Positions 27,017 to 36,172 of a stretch of 64,000 nucleotides of DNA are shown in pieces. The notes beneath the pieces are model-generated. The model was not told the DNA's origin, searched no databases, and worked only from the letters and a program-made list of their open reading frames with translations. This stretch comes from Bacillota bacterium (GTDB taxonomy: Bacteria; Bacillota; Clostridia; Christensenellales; Aristaeellaceae), in contig JAEZHK010000052.1 in assembly GCA_023416655.1 (NCBI GenBank), positions 1 to 64,000 on the forward strand. The letters are read 5' to 3'. The number at the start of each line of letters is the position of its first letter. The stretch's first letter is position 1. The translations under genes and the position numbers were made by a program.

Positions 27017-28794
27017 TACCGATCCCTCTCTTCCAGCGCCTTGGACAGCGCGGCGATTTCCTCGTTCAACGTCCGCTCGATGGCTTCCCGGCCCTTCGCG
27101 ATCTGATCGCCGGGCAGGTATTTGAACCGGCCGATGGCCTCCCGCACCGGCAGGCGGACCAGATCGCCGATGGAGATCCCCCTATTCAGCGCCTCGCGGC
27201 CCAGGTCGTAGTACAGAAGCACCAGCTCCAGCATCGCATGCTGCTTGTCCAGCGATGTGTACGTGTCGATTTCATGGAACGCGTCCTGATGCAGGAAGTC
27301 CTCGCGCACGCTGCGTGCCGCTTCCAGCTTCAGCCGGTCGGACGGCGACAGCGCGTCCATGCCGACCAGTTGCACGATCTCCTGCAGTTCGCTCTCCTCG
27401 TGGAGCAGCAGCATGATCCGCTCGCGTAAGCGCGTCCAGTCGGGCTTGACGTTGCGGTCGTACCAGGCGCTCATGCTGTCGAAGTAGAGCGAATAGCTGG
27501 TCAGCCAGTTGATGGCGGGGAAGTGCCGGGCGTAGGCCAGCTGCGCGTCCAGCCCCCAGAACACCTTAACGATGCGCAGGGTGGCCTGGCTGACGGGCTC
27601 GGAGATGTCGCCGCCCGCGGGGGAGACCGCGCCGATGACCGAGAGCGCGCCTTCGCGCTTGTCTTTGCCCAGCGCGATCACGCGGCCCGCGCGCTCGTAG
27701 AACTGCGCAAGGCGGCTGCCGAGGTACGCGGGGTAGCCCTCCTCGCCGGGCATTTCCTCCAGGCGGCCGCTCATTTCGCGCAGCGCCTCGGCCCAGCGGG
27801 AGGTGGAGTCGGCCATCAGCGCCACCGAGTAGCCCATGTCGCGGAAGTACTCGGCGATGGTGATGCCCGTGTAGATCGAAGCTTCCCGGGCCGCCACCGG
27901 CATGTCCGAGGTGTTGGCGATCAAAACCGTGCGCTCCATGAGGCTCCGGCCTGTCTTCGGGTCCTTGAGTTCGGGGAACTCGTTCAAAACGTCGGTCATT
28001 TCGTTGCCGCGCTCGCCGCAGCCGATGTAGACCACGATGTCCACGTCCGACCACTTCGCCAGCTGGTGCTGCACGACGGTCTTGCCCGATCCGAACGGGC
28101 CGGGCACCGCGGCGGTGCCGCCCTTCGCCAGCGGAAACAGCGCGTCGATGACGCGCTGGCCGGTGACCAGCGGCACGTCCGGGCTGAGCTTTTGCACGTA
28201 GGGCCTGCCCTTTCGGACCGGCCAGCGCTGCATCAGGGTCAGCGGTTCCACCTGCCCGCCCTCGGTCTCCAGCGAGCCGATGGCGTCGGTCACGGTGTAA
28301 TCCCCCGCCTCGATGGCGCGGACGACGCCGGACTTTCCGGGCGGCACCATGATCTTGTGCTTAACCACGCTGGTCTCCTGCACCGCGCCCAGGACGTCGC
28401 CCGGGCCGACCACGTCGCCGGGCTTGACGAAGGGCACGAAGCGCCACTTCTTCTCGCGGCTGAGGCTGGGGACCTCCACGCCGCGGGCCAGCCGGTCTCC
28501 AGAGAGCGCGCGGATGGCGTCCAGCGGGCGCTGGATGCCGTCGTAAATGCTCTCGATGAGGCCCGGCCCCAACTCGACGCTCATCGGGCTGCCGGTGGTC
28601 TCCACCGGCTCACCCGGTTTCAGGCCGCTGGTCTCCTCGTAGACCTGGATGGAGGCGCGGCTGCCGCGCATTTCGATGATCTCGCCGATCAGGCGGCTTT
28701 CGGCCACCCGGACTACGTCGAACATGTTGGCGGAGCGCATGCCGTCCGCGACGACCAGCGGCCCCGCGATTTTGACGATCGTGCCCGTATTCAT
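27016..28794 (-). CDS. ntpA: V-type ATPase catalytic subunit A
   Basis: A 592-residue catalytic ATPase subunit. ATG at 28792-28794 (MNTGTIVKIAGPLVVADGM) follows GGAAAGGACG; a longer frame would overlap subunit F. Walker A is GPFGSGKTV near residue 235, Walker B region ALMADSTSRWAEALREMSGR, and a V/A-specific non-homologous region lies around residues 110-200. It hydrolyses ATP or synthesises it, driving ion flow through the K ring. Confidence 0.96.
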   Translation of the reverse strand: MNTGTIVKIAGPLVVADGMRSANMFDVVRVAESRLIGEIIEMRGSRASIQVYEETSGLKPGEPVETTGSPMSVELGPGLIESIYDGIQRPLDAIRALSGDRLARGVEVPSLSREKKWRFVPFVKPGDVVGPGDVLGAVQETSVVKHKIMVPPGKSGVVRAIEAGDYTVTDAIGSLETEGGQVEPLTLMQRWPVRKGRPYVQKLSPDVPLVTGQRVIDALFPLAKGGTAAVPGPFGSGKTVVQHQLAKWSDVDIVVYIGCGERGNEMTDVLNEFPELKDPKTGRSLMERTVLIANTSDMPVAAREASIYTGITIAEYFRDMGYSVALMADSTSRWAEALREMSGRLEEMPGEEGYPAYLGSRLAQFYERAGRVIALGKDKREGALSVIGAVSPAGGDISEPVSQATLRIVKVFWGLDAQLAYARHFPAINWLTSYSLYFDSMSAWYDRNVKPDWTRLRERIMLLLHEESELQEIVQLVGMDALSPSDRLKLEAARSVREDFLHQDAFHEIDTYTSLDKQHAMLELVLLYYDLGREALNRGISIGDLVRLPVREAIGRFKYLPGDQIAKGREAIERTLNEEIAALSKALEERDR

Positions 28795-28831
28795 AGGTTT
28801 CGTCCTTTCCAAGGCGCGTTCAGGCCCGCCT

Positions 28832-29152
28832 TCAGGCGTTTTGAGACAGGATGTCGGAGCCAACCGCCTGCACCACGTATTTTTTCACCTGCGCCATGCC
28901 CAGGCCGGTGTTGCCGGACGCGCCGGGGATCGGCAGGATGGCGGGCAGTTTCCGCTCGCGATAGAAGGCCATTTCGTCCTTGACGTGCTCCGCGAGGGCC
29001 TCCGTCACGTAGATGATGGCGTAGCCGCCCTCCGCAAGCGTCCTCAGCTGCCGCCCAGCCCGCGCGGGATCGTCCACCGGGTAGATGTCCAGCCCGATCG
29101 CGGCGAAGCCGTAGATGCTGTCCCGGTCGCCCATGACCGCCGCCCTATACAT
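28832..29152 (-). CDS. V-type ATPase subunit F (NtpG-like)
   Basis: A 106-residue Rossmann-like small subunit that binds the D shaft. Typical pattern: MGDRDSIYGFAAIGLDIYPV at the N-terminus, then AIIYVTEALAEHV and LPAILPIPG, and a final helix VKKYVVQAVGSDIL. It overlaps the start of subunit C by eight bases. In Enterococcus nomenclature this position (between C and A) is ntpG, in archaeal nomenclature subunit F. Confidence 0.93.
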   Translation of the reverse strand: MYRAAVMGDRDSIYGFAAIGLDIYPVDDPARAGRQLRTLAEGGYAIIYVTEALAEHVKDEMAFYRERKLPAILPIPGASGNTGLGMAQVKKYVVQAVGSDILSQNA

Positions 29153-30122
29153 ACAGCGCCCTCAGCCTTTCCTGGGCCTTGTCGCCCGCGATGTGGTTCG
29201 TCAGCGCCGCCAGGATCAGCCGGACGGCGTCGATCTCCCGCTCCCGCCCGATCAGGTAGGCCGCGATGGGATCGTAGCCTTCATAGACCCGGCGTTGGGG
29301 GCGGAGTTTTTCCATCAGATAGTCGTCAAACCAGCGCTCCATGGCGCTTGCGCTTCTCTGGCCCTCCGCGGCTGCCCCGGCGTATTCGGTCGATTCCAGC
29401 GCCTGAAGCACCGCCTCCGGGCCGATCAGCGCCGCCGCGATGACGGCCTTCCGGTCGAGGCTTCCGGCCGGGGGAATCGCGATCTCCAGCGCGTCGCGCT
29501 GAAGGCGCATGCGGGCTGCCCTAAGCGCGATCCTTGCGATCGCCCCATCCACGGTGACGCGCGCGTACAGCCGCATCAGCGCGCTTGGCGACGCCTTCCC
29601 CGCGGCGTGGATGGCGGTCAGCGCGCCCGCGTCCATCAGAAGATCGGCGATCTGGCCGCTGCCCGCGTGCAGCAGCGCTTCGGTCGCCCTGCCGGCAACC
29701 GCTGCCATTTCCGGCGGAAGCCCGGAATAATCGCGCTCCTGCGCCGCCTTGATAAGCTTATCCGGCGGGATGGTCCCGCCCGGCAGCATGTACCTCAGCG
29801 CGTCCCCGGCCGCGTGGCGGGCGTTTGCGAACTTGATCGCCGCCTTCAGGTTCTGGTAGTCCGCGTTCACGCGGAAGAGCGCAAAGGGCTTGAGGTCCTT
29901 CGTCAATTCCTCGACCAGCGCCCAGGTGCGCCCCTGCTCATAGGCGATCAGCGCGTCCGCATCGCCTTCCGGCAGGTCCTGCGCGCCCCAGCCCCTGTCC
30001 CGGAGGTGGCGCAGCGCTTCGGGAACTGTCTTCGCACTTATCAGCCGATCAAGATCGGCGCGATCCAGCATGTTCTGTTCCTGATTGTGGACGCGGGTGA
30101 CCGCGTAGATGGTATCGGACAA
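29145..30122 (-). CDS. ntpC: V-type ATPase subunit C
   Basis: A 325-residue helical subunit that joins the rotor shaft to the K ring (archaeal subunit C, yeast d). Repeated NTPase-C helices are seen (ADLDRLISAKTVPEALRHLRD; LKAAIKFANARHAAGDALRYM), with the family's characteristic N-terminal YAVTRVHNQEQNML. It sits between E and F as in other bacterial V-ATPase operons. Confidence 0.9.
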   Translation of the reverse strand: MSDTIYAVTRVHNQEQNMLDRADLDRLISAKTVPEALRHLRDRGWGAQDLPEGDADALIAYEQGRTWALVEELTKDLKPFALFRVNADYQNLKAAIKFANARHAAGDALRYMLPGGTIPPDKLIKAAQERDYSGLPPEMAAVAGRATEALLHAGSGQIADLLMDAGALTAIHAAGKASPSALMRLYARVTVDGAIARIALRAARMRLQRDALEIAIPPAGSLDRKAVIAAALIGPEAVLQALESTEYAGAAAEGQRSASAMERWFDDYLMEKLRPQRRVYEGYDPIAAYLIGREREIDAVRLILAALTNHIAGDKAQERLRALYV

Positions 30123-30149
30123 TGCGCCCGCCTCCTTCCCCTTGAAGCG

Positions 30150-30740
30150 CTACTGGAACAGCGCGTCCTGCGCCGCGTCCAGAATGCGCTCCCGGTTCTC
30201 GTCAAAGATCGCCGTCAGTGAGCAATTCCGGTCGATGTCGCCGTATCGCAGAATGAACCCGCCGTCGATGGCCGCGGCGTTTGCCGAGATGTCGAGCGAC
30301 GCGCCATCCGGCAGCGCGCGGTTCAGCGCCGCGTGAAAGCCTTCGGGCAGCCGCTGCAGGTCCTTCTTCGACAGGAACATGACGCCCGTGCCCCGTTCCG
30401 CGTTCTCAGCGGCGAGGCGGGTGAGAAAGTCAAAGTATTCGGCTTCCGGCAAGGCAAGGACCGCCTCCCGCGCGGAGTGCACCGCCCGGTTCAGCAGTTC
30501 CTGCTTTTTCGCCAGCAGCGCGCGCCGCCTGTCCATGGCGGCTTCGGCCTCGGCCCGCGCGATGATGGTTTCGGCCCGCCGCTGTCCCTCTTCGACGAGG
30601 CGACCGCTTTCACTGTCGGTGACCGCCTTGGCCTGCGCCAGCGCGCGCGCCGCGTCCTCCCGGGCGCGGTCTATGACCGCCTTCGCTTCGGCGGCCGCGT
30701 CGTCCCGGATGGTTTTGATGATGTTCTCAAGGCCGGACAT
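30150..30740 (-). CDS. ntpE: V-type ATPase subunit E (peripheral stalk)
   Basis: A 196-residue subunit. The N-terminal 95 residues form a long Ala/Glu/Arg-rich coiled coil that pairs with the G/H subunit; the C-terminal globular domain contains VSL-like strands and GGFILRYGDIDRNCSLTAIFDENR, the typical E-subunit end. It starts 12 bases after ntpK. Confidence 0.92.
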   Translation of the reverse strand: MSGLENIIKTIRDDAAAEAKAVIDRAREDAARALAQAKAVTDSESGRLVEEGQRRAETIIARAEAEAAMDRRRALLAKKQELLNRAVHSAREAVLALPEAEYFDFLTRLAAENAERGTGVMFLSKKDLQRLPEGFHAALNRALPDGASLDISANAAAIDGGFILRYGDIDRNCSLTAIFDENRERILDAAQDALFQ

Positions 30741-30752
30741 GGGGAGCCCTCC

Positions 30753-31238
30753 TCAGATGGGGAGATTTGCGACGTTCATCACGGCCAAGAGGCTGATGAG
30801 GAGCGCCAGGATCGCGTAGGTTTCCACCATCGCCGGGAACAGAAGCGACTTGCCGAACTGGTCGGGCCGCTTGGAGACCAGGTTGATGCTGGCGATGGAC
30901 GCCTTGCCCTGGTAGATCGCCGACCACCAGCCCACCAGCGCCGTCGGCAGGCAGGCGCCCAGGAAGCAGAGCCCCTTGACCACCGACATGCTGCCATCGC
31001 CGCCCATCACGCCGCTGGAGAGCATGGTCACAAACGCGATTAAGAGGCCGTAGATGCCCTGCGTACCCGGCAGCAGCTGGAGCAGCAGCACCTTGCTGAA
31101 CTTCGACGGGTCGTCCGTCACCACGCCAGCGGCCGCCTGCCCCGCGATGCTGACCCCAACCGAGGACCCGATCCCAGGCATCAGCGCCGCCAACGCCATT
31201 CCGGTTACCGCAAAGAAAATGCCCAAATCCATGCTCAA
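30753..31238 (-). CDS. ntpK: V-type ATPase membrane rotor subunit K, sodium-type
   Basis: A 161-residue proteolipid with four membrane helices made of two duplicated hairpins. From memory of the Enterococcus hirae structure, Na+ is bound by Leu61, Thr64, Gln65, Gln110 and Glu139. Equivalent residues are visible: LLPGTQGIYG (Leu56, Thr59, Gln60), YQGKASIA (Gln110) and MVETYAILA (Glu139). The first hairpin lacks a carboxylate, as in other V-type K subunits. A Na+-translocating rotor is inferred. The start overlaps the stop of subunit I by four bases. Confidence 0.95.
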   Translation of the reverse strand: MSMDLGIFFAVTGMALAALMPGIGSSVGVSIAGQAAAGVVTDDPSKFSKVLLLQLLPGTQGIYGLLIAFVTMLSSGVMGGDGSMSVVKGLCFLGACLPTALVGWWSAIYQGKASIASINLVSKRPDQFGKSLLFPAMVETYAILALLISLLAVMNVANLPI

Positions 31239-33250
31239 GTCTCCTCCTCAATCCTGTAATACTTCGTGTGCACGCCGAAGGGCTGGAACTTCCGGCCGCC
31301 GCCCTCGTAGAATTTTCCGAAGAATTCCACGTATTCCAGGCGGTTGGAGTGCACATAGGCGCCCAAGATGTTGATGCCCAGGTTCATTGTCTGGCCGATC
31401 AGAAACACCAGGATGAACAGCACCGCGCCCAAGATGCCCGCGCCGGCCAGCGCGCCCAGCGAATTGAACACCGACGCGATGACGCCCGTCGCCAGCCCCA
31501 GCGCGAGCAGGCGCGAGTACGACAGGATGTCGCCCAGCCAGCCCGCGGCCACGTTGTAAGCTGCGTAGAGCCCTTTCGCGATGCGCTTGCCCCAGCTTTT
31601 GCTCTCGCGCCCGGCGGTAAGCACCACGCCCACAATGCTCACGCCCGCGAGGATCATGCATGCCTGGCTCACCCAGCCCGGCAGCGCGATCGAAAAGCCC
31701 GCCATCGTCTGGAACATTCCGCTGCCCATCAGCGGCACCAGAAGGCTGAAGAGCAGAAGCACCGGGTAACCGCAGTCGTAGAGGATGTCCAGGTGCTTCC
31801 CGTTCAGAGCGAGGTTCCTGGCCTTCATCACGTAGCCGGTGACGAGGTGGATCACGCCGATACCCAGGCAGAACATCAGAAGCATCATGGGCTTGTCCAG
31901 CGGCAAGAACCACAGCGCCGGGATGCCGACCTCGTGCCCGAAGAAGTTTTTGGAGATCACGTTGACCGCGTCACCAAAGTAGCTGGAGAACAGAATGCCC
32001 CAGAACACGGTGGAGACGCCGCACCAGAAGAACATGCGCAGCGACCGCCGCCAGGATTCCTCCATCCGGGGATGGATTCGCGGCAGGACGCCGCAGGCGA
32101 CCGCCAGAATCAGGCCGTAGCCCGCGTCCGACAGCATCAGCCCGAACATCAGGTAGTAGAAGAAGCTCATGACGGGGGAGGGGTCGATCTCCGTCCGGGA
32201 GGGCATTGAGTAGCTCTCCAGCACGGCCTCGGTGGCGGCGGCGTACGGCCGGTTTTTCAGGCGCACCGGCGCTTCTTCGTCGTCGTCCGCCGGGGAGAAC
32301 TCCACCGCGCAGTCGAACCGGTCGCGCAGCTTCTTTTCAAGCGCCGCCGCGTCCTCCCGCGCCACGTAGCCCGACAGCACCACCGCGTGCCTCGACTGGC
32401 CCAGCTGCGCGAGCACGCCGTACTTTTCCGTGCGCATGAGGAAATAGTCTTCGAGCAGCTTCAGCTCGTTGCGCTGCGATTCGCAGCTTCTGATCTCATC
32501 GGAGGACGTGTCGATGCGGGCCTGCGCTTCCAGCTTTTTCTGTTTCAGGCGCTCCAGCGCGAATACGGGCGTTCGGGAAGATGCGCCCGACGGGCGCACA
32601 AACCCAAGCGCGTTCAACGCGGCCTCCACGCCCGGCGCGTCCCGTTTGAGTGCCAACACGTAGAAGCTGGTCATTTCCTTTGAAGAACGGATGACTTCGA
32701 TGTGGACCGGGCCCATCATGGGCGCGGCCTCCGTCATCCGGGCGAGCAGCGCGGCCCCGTCGGCCTCGCCCTGCACGGAGCCGATCCACGCGCGGGTTTT
32801 GTCCGTGCCCTGAAACGTCAGCGGAACCGGCAGGTTCAGCCAGGGGGTCAGCGCTTCTTCGGCGGCCTCGGCTTTTAAGATGTCCGCCTTCGCCTGATTG
32901 ATCTCGCGGTCGAGCGCTCCCAGCCGCTCCGCCACGTTCATGCGCTCGCTCCAGCGCGCGGTGAAGGCTTCGCTTTCTTTGACGGACAACACCTTCCGCC
33001 CGCTTAAGAAGCTCAGCGCCGACGTCTTGGCGGGCGCGTAACGGTTCAGAATCTCCAGCGCGGCTGCGGCGGCCTTGGCGCTTTTTTCGAACATCGCGCG
33101 GGCGGACGTCGTGTCCATCGTTTGGAACAGGTCATCCGCCTCGGCCTTTTTCAGTTCGACGCTTCCCTGCCGCTGCAAAAATTCGAGCAGCCGCTTTCTG
33201 TCTTTTTTCAGCGCGCAGACGCAGATCCGGTCCATTTGCATCACTGCCAT
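31235..33250 (-). CDS. ntpI: V-type ATPase subunit I (stator a-subunit)
   Basis: A 671-residue subunit. The N-terminal half (1-340) is cytosolic with long coiled coils that attach to the peripheral stalks; the C-terminal half has about eight membrane helices. The key half-channel region is present (NVAAGWLGDILSYSRLLALGLATGVIA), including the conserved Arg in YSRLLALGL, and IGQTMNLGINILGAYVHSNRLEYVEFFGKFYEGGGRKF near the C-terminus, diagnostic for the family. It provides the ion path next to the K ring. Confidence 0.95.
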   Translation of the reverse strand: MAVMQMDRICVCALKKDRKRLLEFLQRQGSVELKKAEADDLFQTMDTTSARAMFEKSAKAAAAALEILNRYAPAKTSALSFLSGRKVLSVKESEAFTARWSERMNVAERLGALDREINQAKADILKAEAAEEALTPWLNLPVPLTFQGTDKTRAWIGSVQGEADGAALLARMTEAAPMMGPVHIEVIRSSKEMTSFYVLALKRDAPGVEAALNALGFVRPSGASSRTPVFALERLKQKKLEAQARIDTSSDEIRSCESQRNELKLLEDYFLMRTEKYGVLAQLGQSRHAVVLSGYVAREDAAALEKKLRDRFDCAVEFSPADDDEEAPVRLKNRPYAAATEAVLESYSMPSRTEIDPSPVMSFFYYLMFGLMLSDAGYGLILAVACGVLPRIHPRMEESWRRSLRMFFWCGVSTVFWGILFSSYFGDAVNVISKNFFGHEVGIPALWFLPLDKPMMLLMFCLGIGVIHLVTGYVMKARNLALNGKHLDILYDCGYPVLLLFSLLVPLMGSGMFQTMAGFSIALPGWVSQACMILAGVSIVGVVLTAGRESKSWGKRIAKGLYAAYNVAAGWLGDILSYSRLLALGLATGVIASVFNSLGALAGAGILGAVLFILVFLIGQTMNLGINILGAYVHSNRLEYVEFFGKFYEGGGRKFQPFGVHTKYYRIEEET

Positions 33251-33311
33251 AGCCTGCGAACGCTCCTTTCCAAGAACCGCATGCTGATGCCAATTCCCAT
33301 ATTATCTTTGC

Positions 33312-33635
33312 TCATTGGGTTCGGCGCGCGCCGATCAGGCGGAGAATTTTCTCCGTCGCGGCCGCGCGGCGATTGAGGGCCTGCTCGTCAAGCGCCGCGA
33401 GCTCTCCCGCGAGAGTCAGACTCGCCCCGCCCTTCAGGCTTTCCGCCATGCGCTCCGCCTGTTCGAGCCGTAGCGACACGATGCCTTCCGCGTCTTGCCG
33501 GGCGGCATGGCCTGCGGCTTCGGCCTGACTTTGGGCAACCCGGAGAATCGCCTCCGCTTCCTCAGCCGCGCGGCTTAAAAGGATGCCTGCTTCCTGCTCC
33601 GCCTCGCGGATTCTTTCGATCGCGCCGGTCTGCAT
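33312..33635 (-). CDS. V-type ATPase subunit G/H (peripheral stalk)
   Basis: A 107-residue Ala/Glu-rich coiled coil (ERIREAEQEAGILLSRAAEEAEAILRVAQ). The ATG at 33633-33635 follows AGAGGTGAG; an ATG 21 bases upstream is less well placed. First gene of the operon, in the place of Enterococcus ntpF or archaeal ahaH. It pairs with subunit E to make the stator stalk. Confidence 0.85.
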   Translation of the reverse strand: MQTGAIERIREAEQEAGILLSRAAEEAEAILRVAQSQAEAAGHAARQDAEGIVSLRLEQAERMAESLKGGASLTLAGELAALDEQALNRRAAATEKILRLIGARRTQ

Positions 33636-33686
33636 GCGCTCACCTCTTATTCTCAAGGCCTATACCGAATAGTCTGATCTTTTTCC

Positions 33687-33715
33687 ATTGTACCATGAAC
33701 CCATGGCTTTCACAA
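33687..33715 (-). promoter_or_regulatory. Sigma-A promoter of the V-ATPase operon
   Basis: On the minus strand TTGTGA, a 17-base spacer, then TACAAT, about 50 bases before the first start codon. Confidence 0.65.
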
Positions 33716-33857
33716 TATTTTCCGGCTTTGTTTCGCCGGTTGAATGTAAGTTTACCTTTCAGCTTCCAATTAAGCGTGGCTCTGTAAAATCTTGAAAACA
33801 AAGGGAAGGGCCCCCTCAATCCGTTTCCAGCCGCTTTTGATCGGAGCCGGTATGCCT

Positions 33858-33863
33858 TATAAT
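33858..33863 (+). promoter_or_regulatory. -10 box for the kdpD-like gene
   Basis: TATAAT 28 bases before the start codon. The best -35 candidate (TTGATC at 33837) is 15 bases upstream, shorter than usual, so an activator may be involved. Confidence 0.4.
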
Positions 33864-33891
33864 AGAATGCGCAGGAAAGGTGGTACTACCG

Positions 33892-35412
33892 ATGGATAAA
33901 GCGAGAAGGGCAGCCGCAGGCGTCATTCGCGGCTTTCTGATCATGCTGCTGCTGATCGTCGCCGCGACGGGCGTCGGCCTTTTGTTCCGCTCCATCGTCT
34001 TTCATGAGACGAACATCGTCATCGTGTACATCCTGTCGGTACTCCTGACGGCCCGTTTTACGCACGGGTACGCATACGGCATCCTCGCATCCATTGCCGC
34101 GACCCTGACGTTCAACTTCTTTTTCACGGAGCCGTTTTTCACGCTGTCCGTCAAGGACCCGTCCTATTTTGTCACCTTCGCGGTCATGACCGTCACGGCG
34201 ATATTGACCAGCGCGCTGACCTCCAAGGAAAAGCAGAGCGCGATGGAAGCGCTGGAGCGGGAGGCGGAAACGGGCGCGCTGTATCGCCTCACCAACCTTC
34301 TGACGGAAGCGGAGGGTATGGACGGCATCGCCAAAGTCGCGGCCGGCGCAATCGGCGATGTCCTCGACTGCCGCGCCAAGGTCTTCTGGTATGACGAACA
34401 TACGAAAGCGCAAGGGCGCGGCGACCGGCAAGGGGACGGCATGACCCTTGTCTGGAGCAAATCCGACGACGAACCCTTTCGGAACATTGACGGCGCGGGA
34501 GCCCCGCCGGACGCGGGGGGCTGGTTCAATGAGTGGCCGATCCACGGGCGAGAGGCGGACCTGGGGGTCTTGCGCATCCCGAGCGAGACCAGATTGAGCG
34601 AATCGCAGGCCCGGCTCCTGCGCGCCATGATCAAGAGCACGGCGCTGGCGATGGACCGGCTGAAAAGCGCGCGGGAGCGCACCCGGTCTGTTGAAGAAAC
34701 GGAAAAGGAGCGCTACCGGGGAAACCTTCTGCGCGCGATCTCCCACGACCTCAGAACGCCGCTCTCCGGCATCATGGGCACGGCGGAAATGCTCAAGGGC
34801 ATGACCGGGCCGGAGGACCCCCGGCGCGCGCTGGCGGAGGACATCTACCGGGAGTCGGACTGGCTTCATTCCCTGGTTCAGAACATCTTGAGCCTCACGC
34901 GCCTGAGGGACGGCGCGCTGCCTCTGCAGAAGCAGATGGAGCCGGCGGAGGAAGTGGTCGGCGTCGCGGTCAACCGCGTGACGCGCCAGTCGGGGCGGGA
35001 GATCGCCGTCGAAGCCCCCGAAGAAGTGCTGTTTGTCCCGATGGATTCCGGCCTGATTGAGCAGGTTCTCGTAAACCTGCTGGACAACGCGGTCAAGCAC
35101 ACGCTGCCGGGCGACGAAATCAAAGTCGCGGTGCAGTATGACGACGCGCGCCGCGTGGCGCTGTTCAGCGTATCCGACCGCGGCACAGGCATCCGGGAGG
35201 ACGACCTGCCGCACGTCTTTCAGATGTTTTACACGACGCCGTCCCGGCAGGCCGACGCCGCGCGCGGGGTCGGGCTCGGGCTGACCATTTGCGAGGCGAT
35301 CATCAGGGCGCACGGCGGCGCGATCGCGGCCCGAAACCGTGCGGACGGCCCGGGCGCGCTGTTCGAATTCACGCTGCCGATGGAGGAGCGGGACGATGCA
35401 AAGGAAAAGTGA
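33892..35412 (+). CDS. Short KdpD-like sensor histidine kinase
   Basis: A 506-residue kinase corresponding to the C-terminal half of KdpD. It has a four-helix DUF4118 membrane block (residues 10-110, including FNFFFTEPFFTLSVKDP), a GAF-like domain (125-255), then HisKA with phospho-acceptor near His285 in RAISHDLRTPLSG and an HATPase domain (VNLLDNAVKHT, DRGTGI, GVGLGLTICEAI). The N-terminal KdpD sensor and universal-stress domains are absent. ATG 33892 follows GGAAAGGTGG. The downstream genes encode TrkAH rather than KdpFABC, so it may sense K+, turgor or cyclic-di-AMP status for that system. Confidence 0.9.
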   Translation: MDKARRAAAGVIRGFLIMLLLIVAATGVGLLFRSIVFHETNIVIVYILSVLLTARFTHGYAYGILASIAATLTFNFFFTEPFFTLSVKDPSYFVTFAVMTVTAILTSALTSKEKQSAMEALEREAETGALYRLTNLLTEAEGMDGIAKVAAGAIGDVLDCRAKVFWYDEHTKAQGRGDRQGDGMTLVWSKSDDEPFRNIDGAGAPPDAGGWFNEWPIHGREADLGVLRIPSETRLSESQARLLRAMIKSTALAMDRLKSARERTRSVEETEKERYRGNLLRAISHDLRTPLSGIMGTAEMLKGMTGPEDPRRALAEDIYRESDWLHSLVQNILSLTRLRDGALPLQKQMEPAEEVVGVAVNRVTRQSGREIAVEAPEEVLFVPMDSGLIEQVLVNLLDNAVKHTLPGDEIKVAVQYDDARRVALFSVSDRGTGIREDDLPHVFQMFYTTPSRQADAARGVGLGLTICEAIIRAHGGAIAARNRADGPGALFEFTLPMEERDDAKEK

Positions 35413-36094
35413 ACTGCTGCTGGTCGTCGAAGACGACGCGCAGATCCGGAACTTCATCTGCTATGCGCTCAGGCAGGACGGGTTCGATGTCCTGACCGCG
35501 ACGAACGCGCAGGTTGCGCTGAGCGCGCTCGTGACCGAACCGGTCGATCTGATGCTGCTCGATCTGGGCCTTCCGGATTTTGACGGCATGGAGGTCATCA
35601 AAAAGGTCCGAGAGTGGTCGGAAATGCCGATCATTGTGGTGTCTGCCCGCGATCAGGACAGGGAAAAGGCGGCGGCGCTCGACGCCGGGGCGGACGATTA
35701 CCTGACCAAGCCGTTTTCCGCCACCGAACTCATGGCGCGAATCCGCGTGGCGCTCAGGCACCTTTACAAGGAACACGCCCTAAAGCGGCAGACTACCGCC
35801 ACCGTGGGCGAACTCAAGATCGATTTTGACAAGCGGCTGGTCTATCTCGAAGGCTCGGAACTGCACCTGACGCCGATGGAGTACAGCCTGCTTCAGTTTC
35901 TTTTCCGGAACGTCGGAAAGGTGCTGACGACGGGGACGCTGATCCGGGAGCTGTACGGGCCGGGCTATGGCACGGACACGCAGGCGCTGCGCGCGCTCAT
36001 GGCGAGCCTTCGCCGCAAGATTGAGGCGAACCCGGCCAAACCTCGGTATGTGCTGACGGAAATCGGCGTGGGATACCGGCTCATCGATGAATAA
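35396..36094 (+). CDS. KdpE-like response regulator (OmpR family)
   Basis: A 232-residue regulator. The receiver has VVEDD, phospho-acceptor Asp56 in LMLLDLGLPDFDG and Lys in DYLTKPF. The winged-helix output domain (LHLTPMEYSLLQFLFRNVGKVLTTGTLIRELYG…) is KdpE-like. The ATG overlaps the kinase gene by 17 bases, with GAGGAGCGGG as ribosome site inside the kinase frame. Target promoters may include the gene block from 36493 onward. Confidence 0.93.
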   Translation: MQRKSELLLVVEDDAQIRNFICYALRQDGFDVLTATNAQVALSALVTEPVDLMLLDLGLPDFDGMEVIKKVREWSEMPIIVVSARDQDREKAAALDAGADDYLTKPFSATELMARIRVALRHLYKEHALKRQTTATVGELKIDFDKRLVYLEGSELHLTPMEYSLLQFLFRNVGKVLTTGTLIRELYGPGYGTDTQALRALMASLRRKIEANPAKPRYVLTEIGVGYRLIDE

Positions 36095-36172
36095 CCGATC
36101 GCCTTTTGCTTAAACCGCTCCGTGTCCGGGGAAGTTCAGACCGTTGACAAACCTCGTCGCACCTTCCAATCG

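Noticed and set aside
27523..28983. Long plus-strand open frame of 486 codons
   Set aside because: It lies opposite the catalytic V-ATPase subunit A. Its His/Arg/Gly-rich composition with no domain is the usual antisense shadow in GC-rich coding DNA.
36144..36149. TTGACA as promoter of structured element copy 1
   Set aside because: No -10 box at suitable distance, and copy 2 lacks the hexamer.
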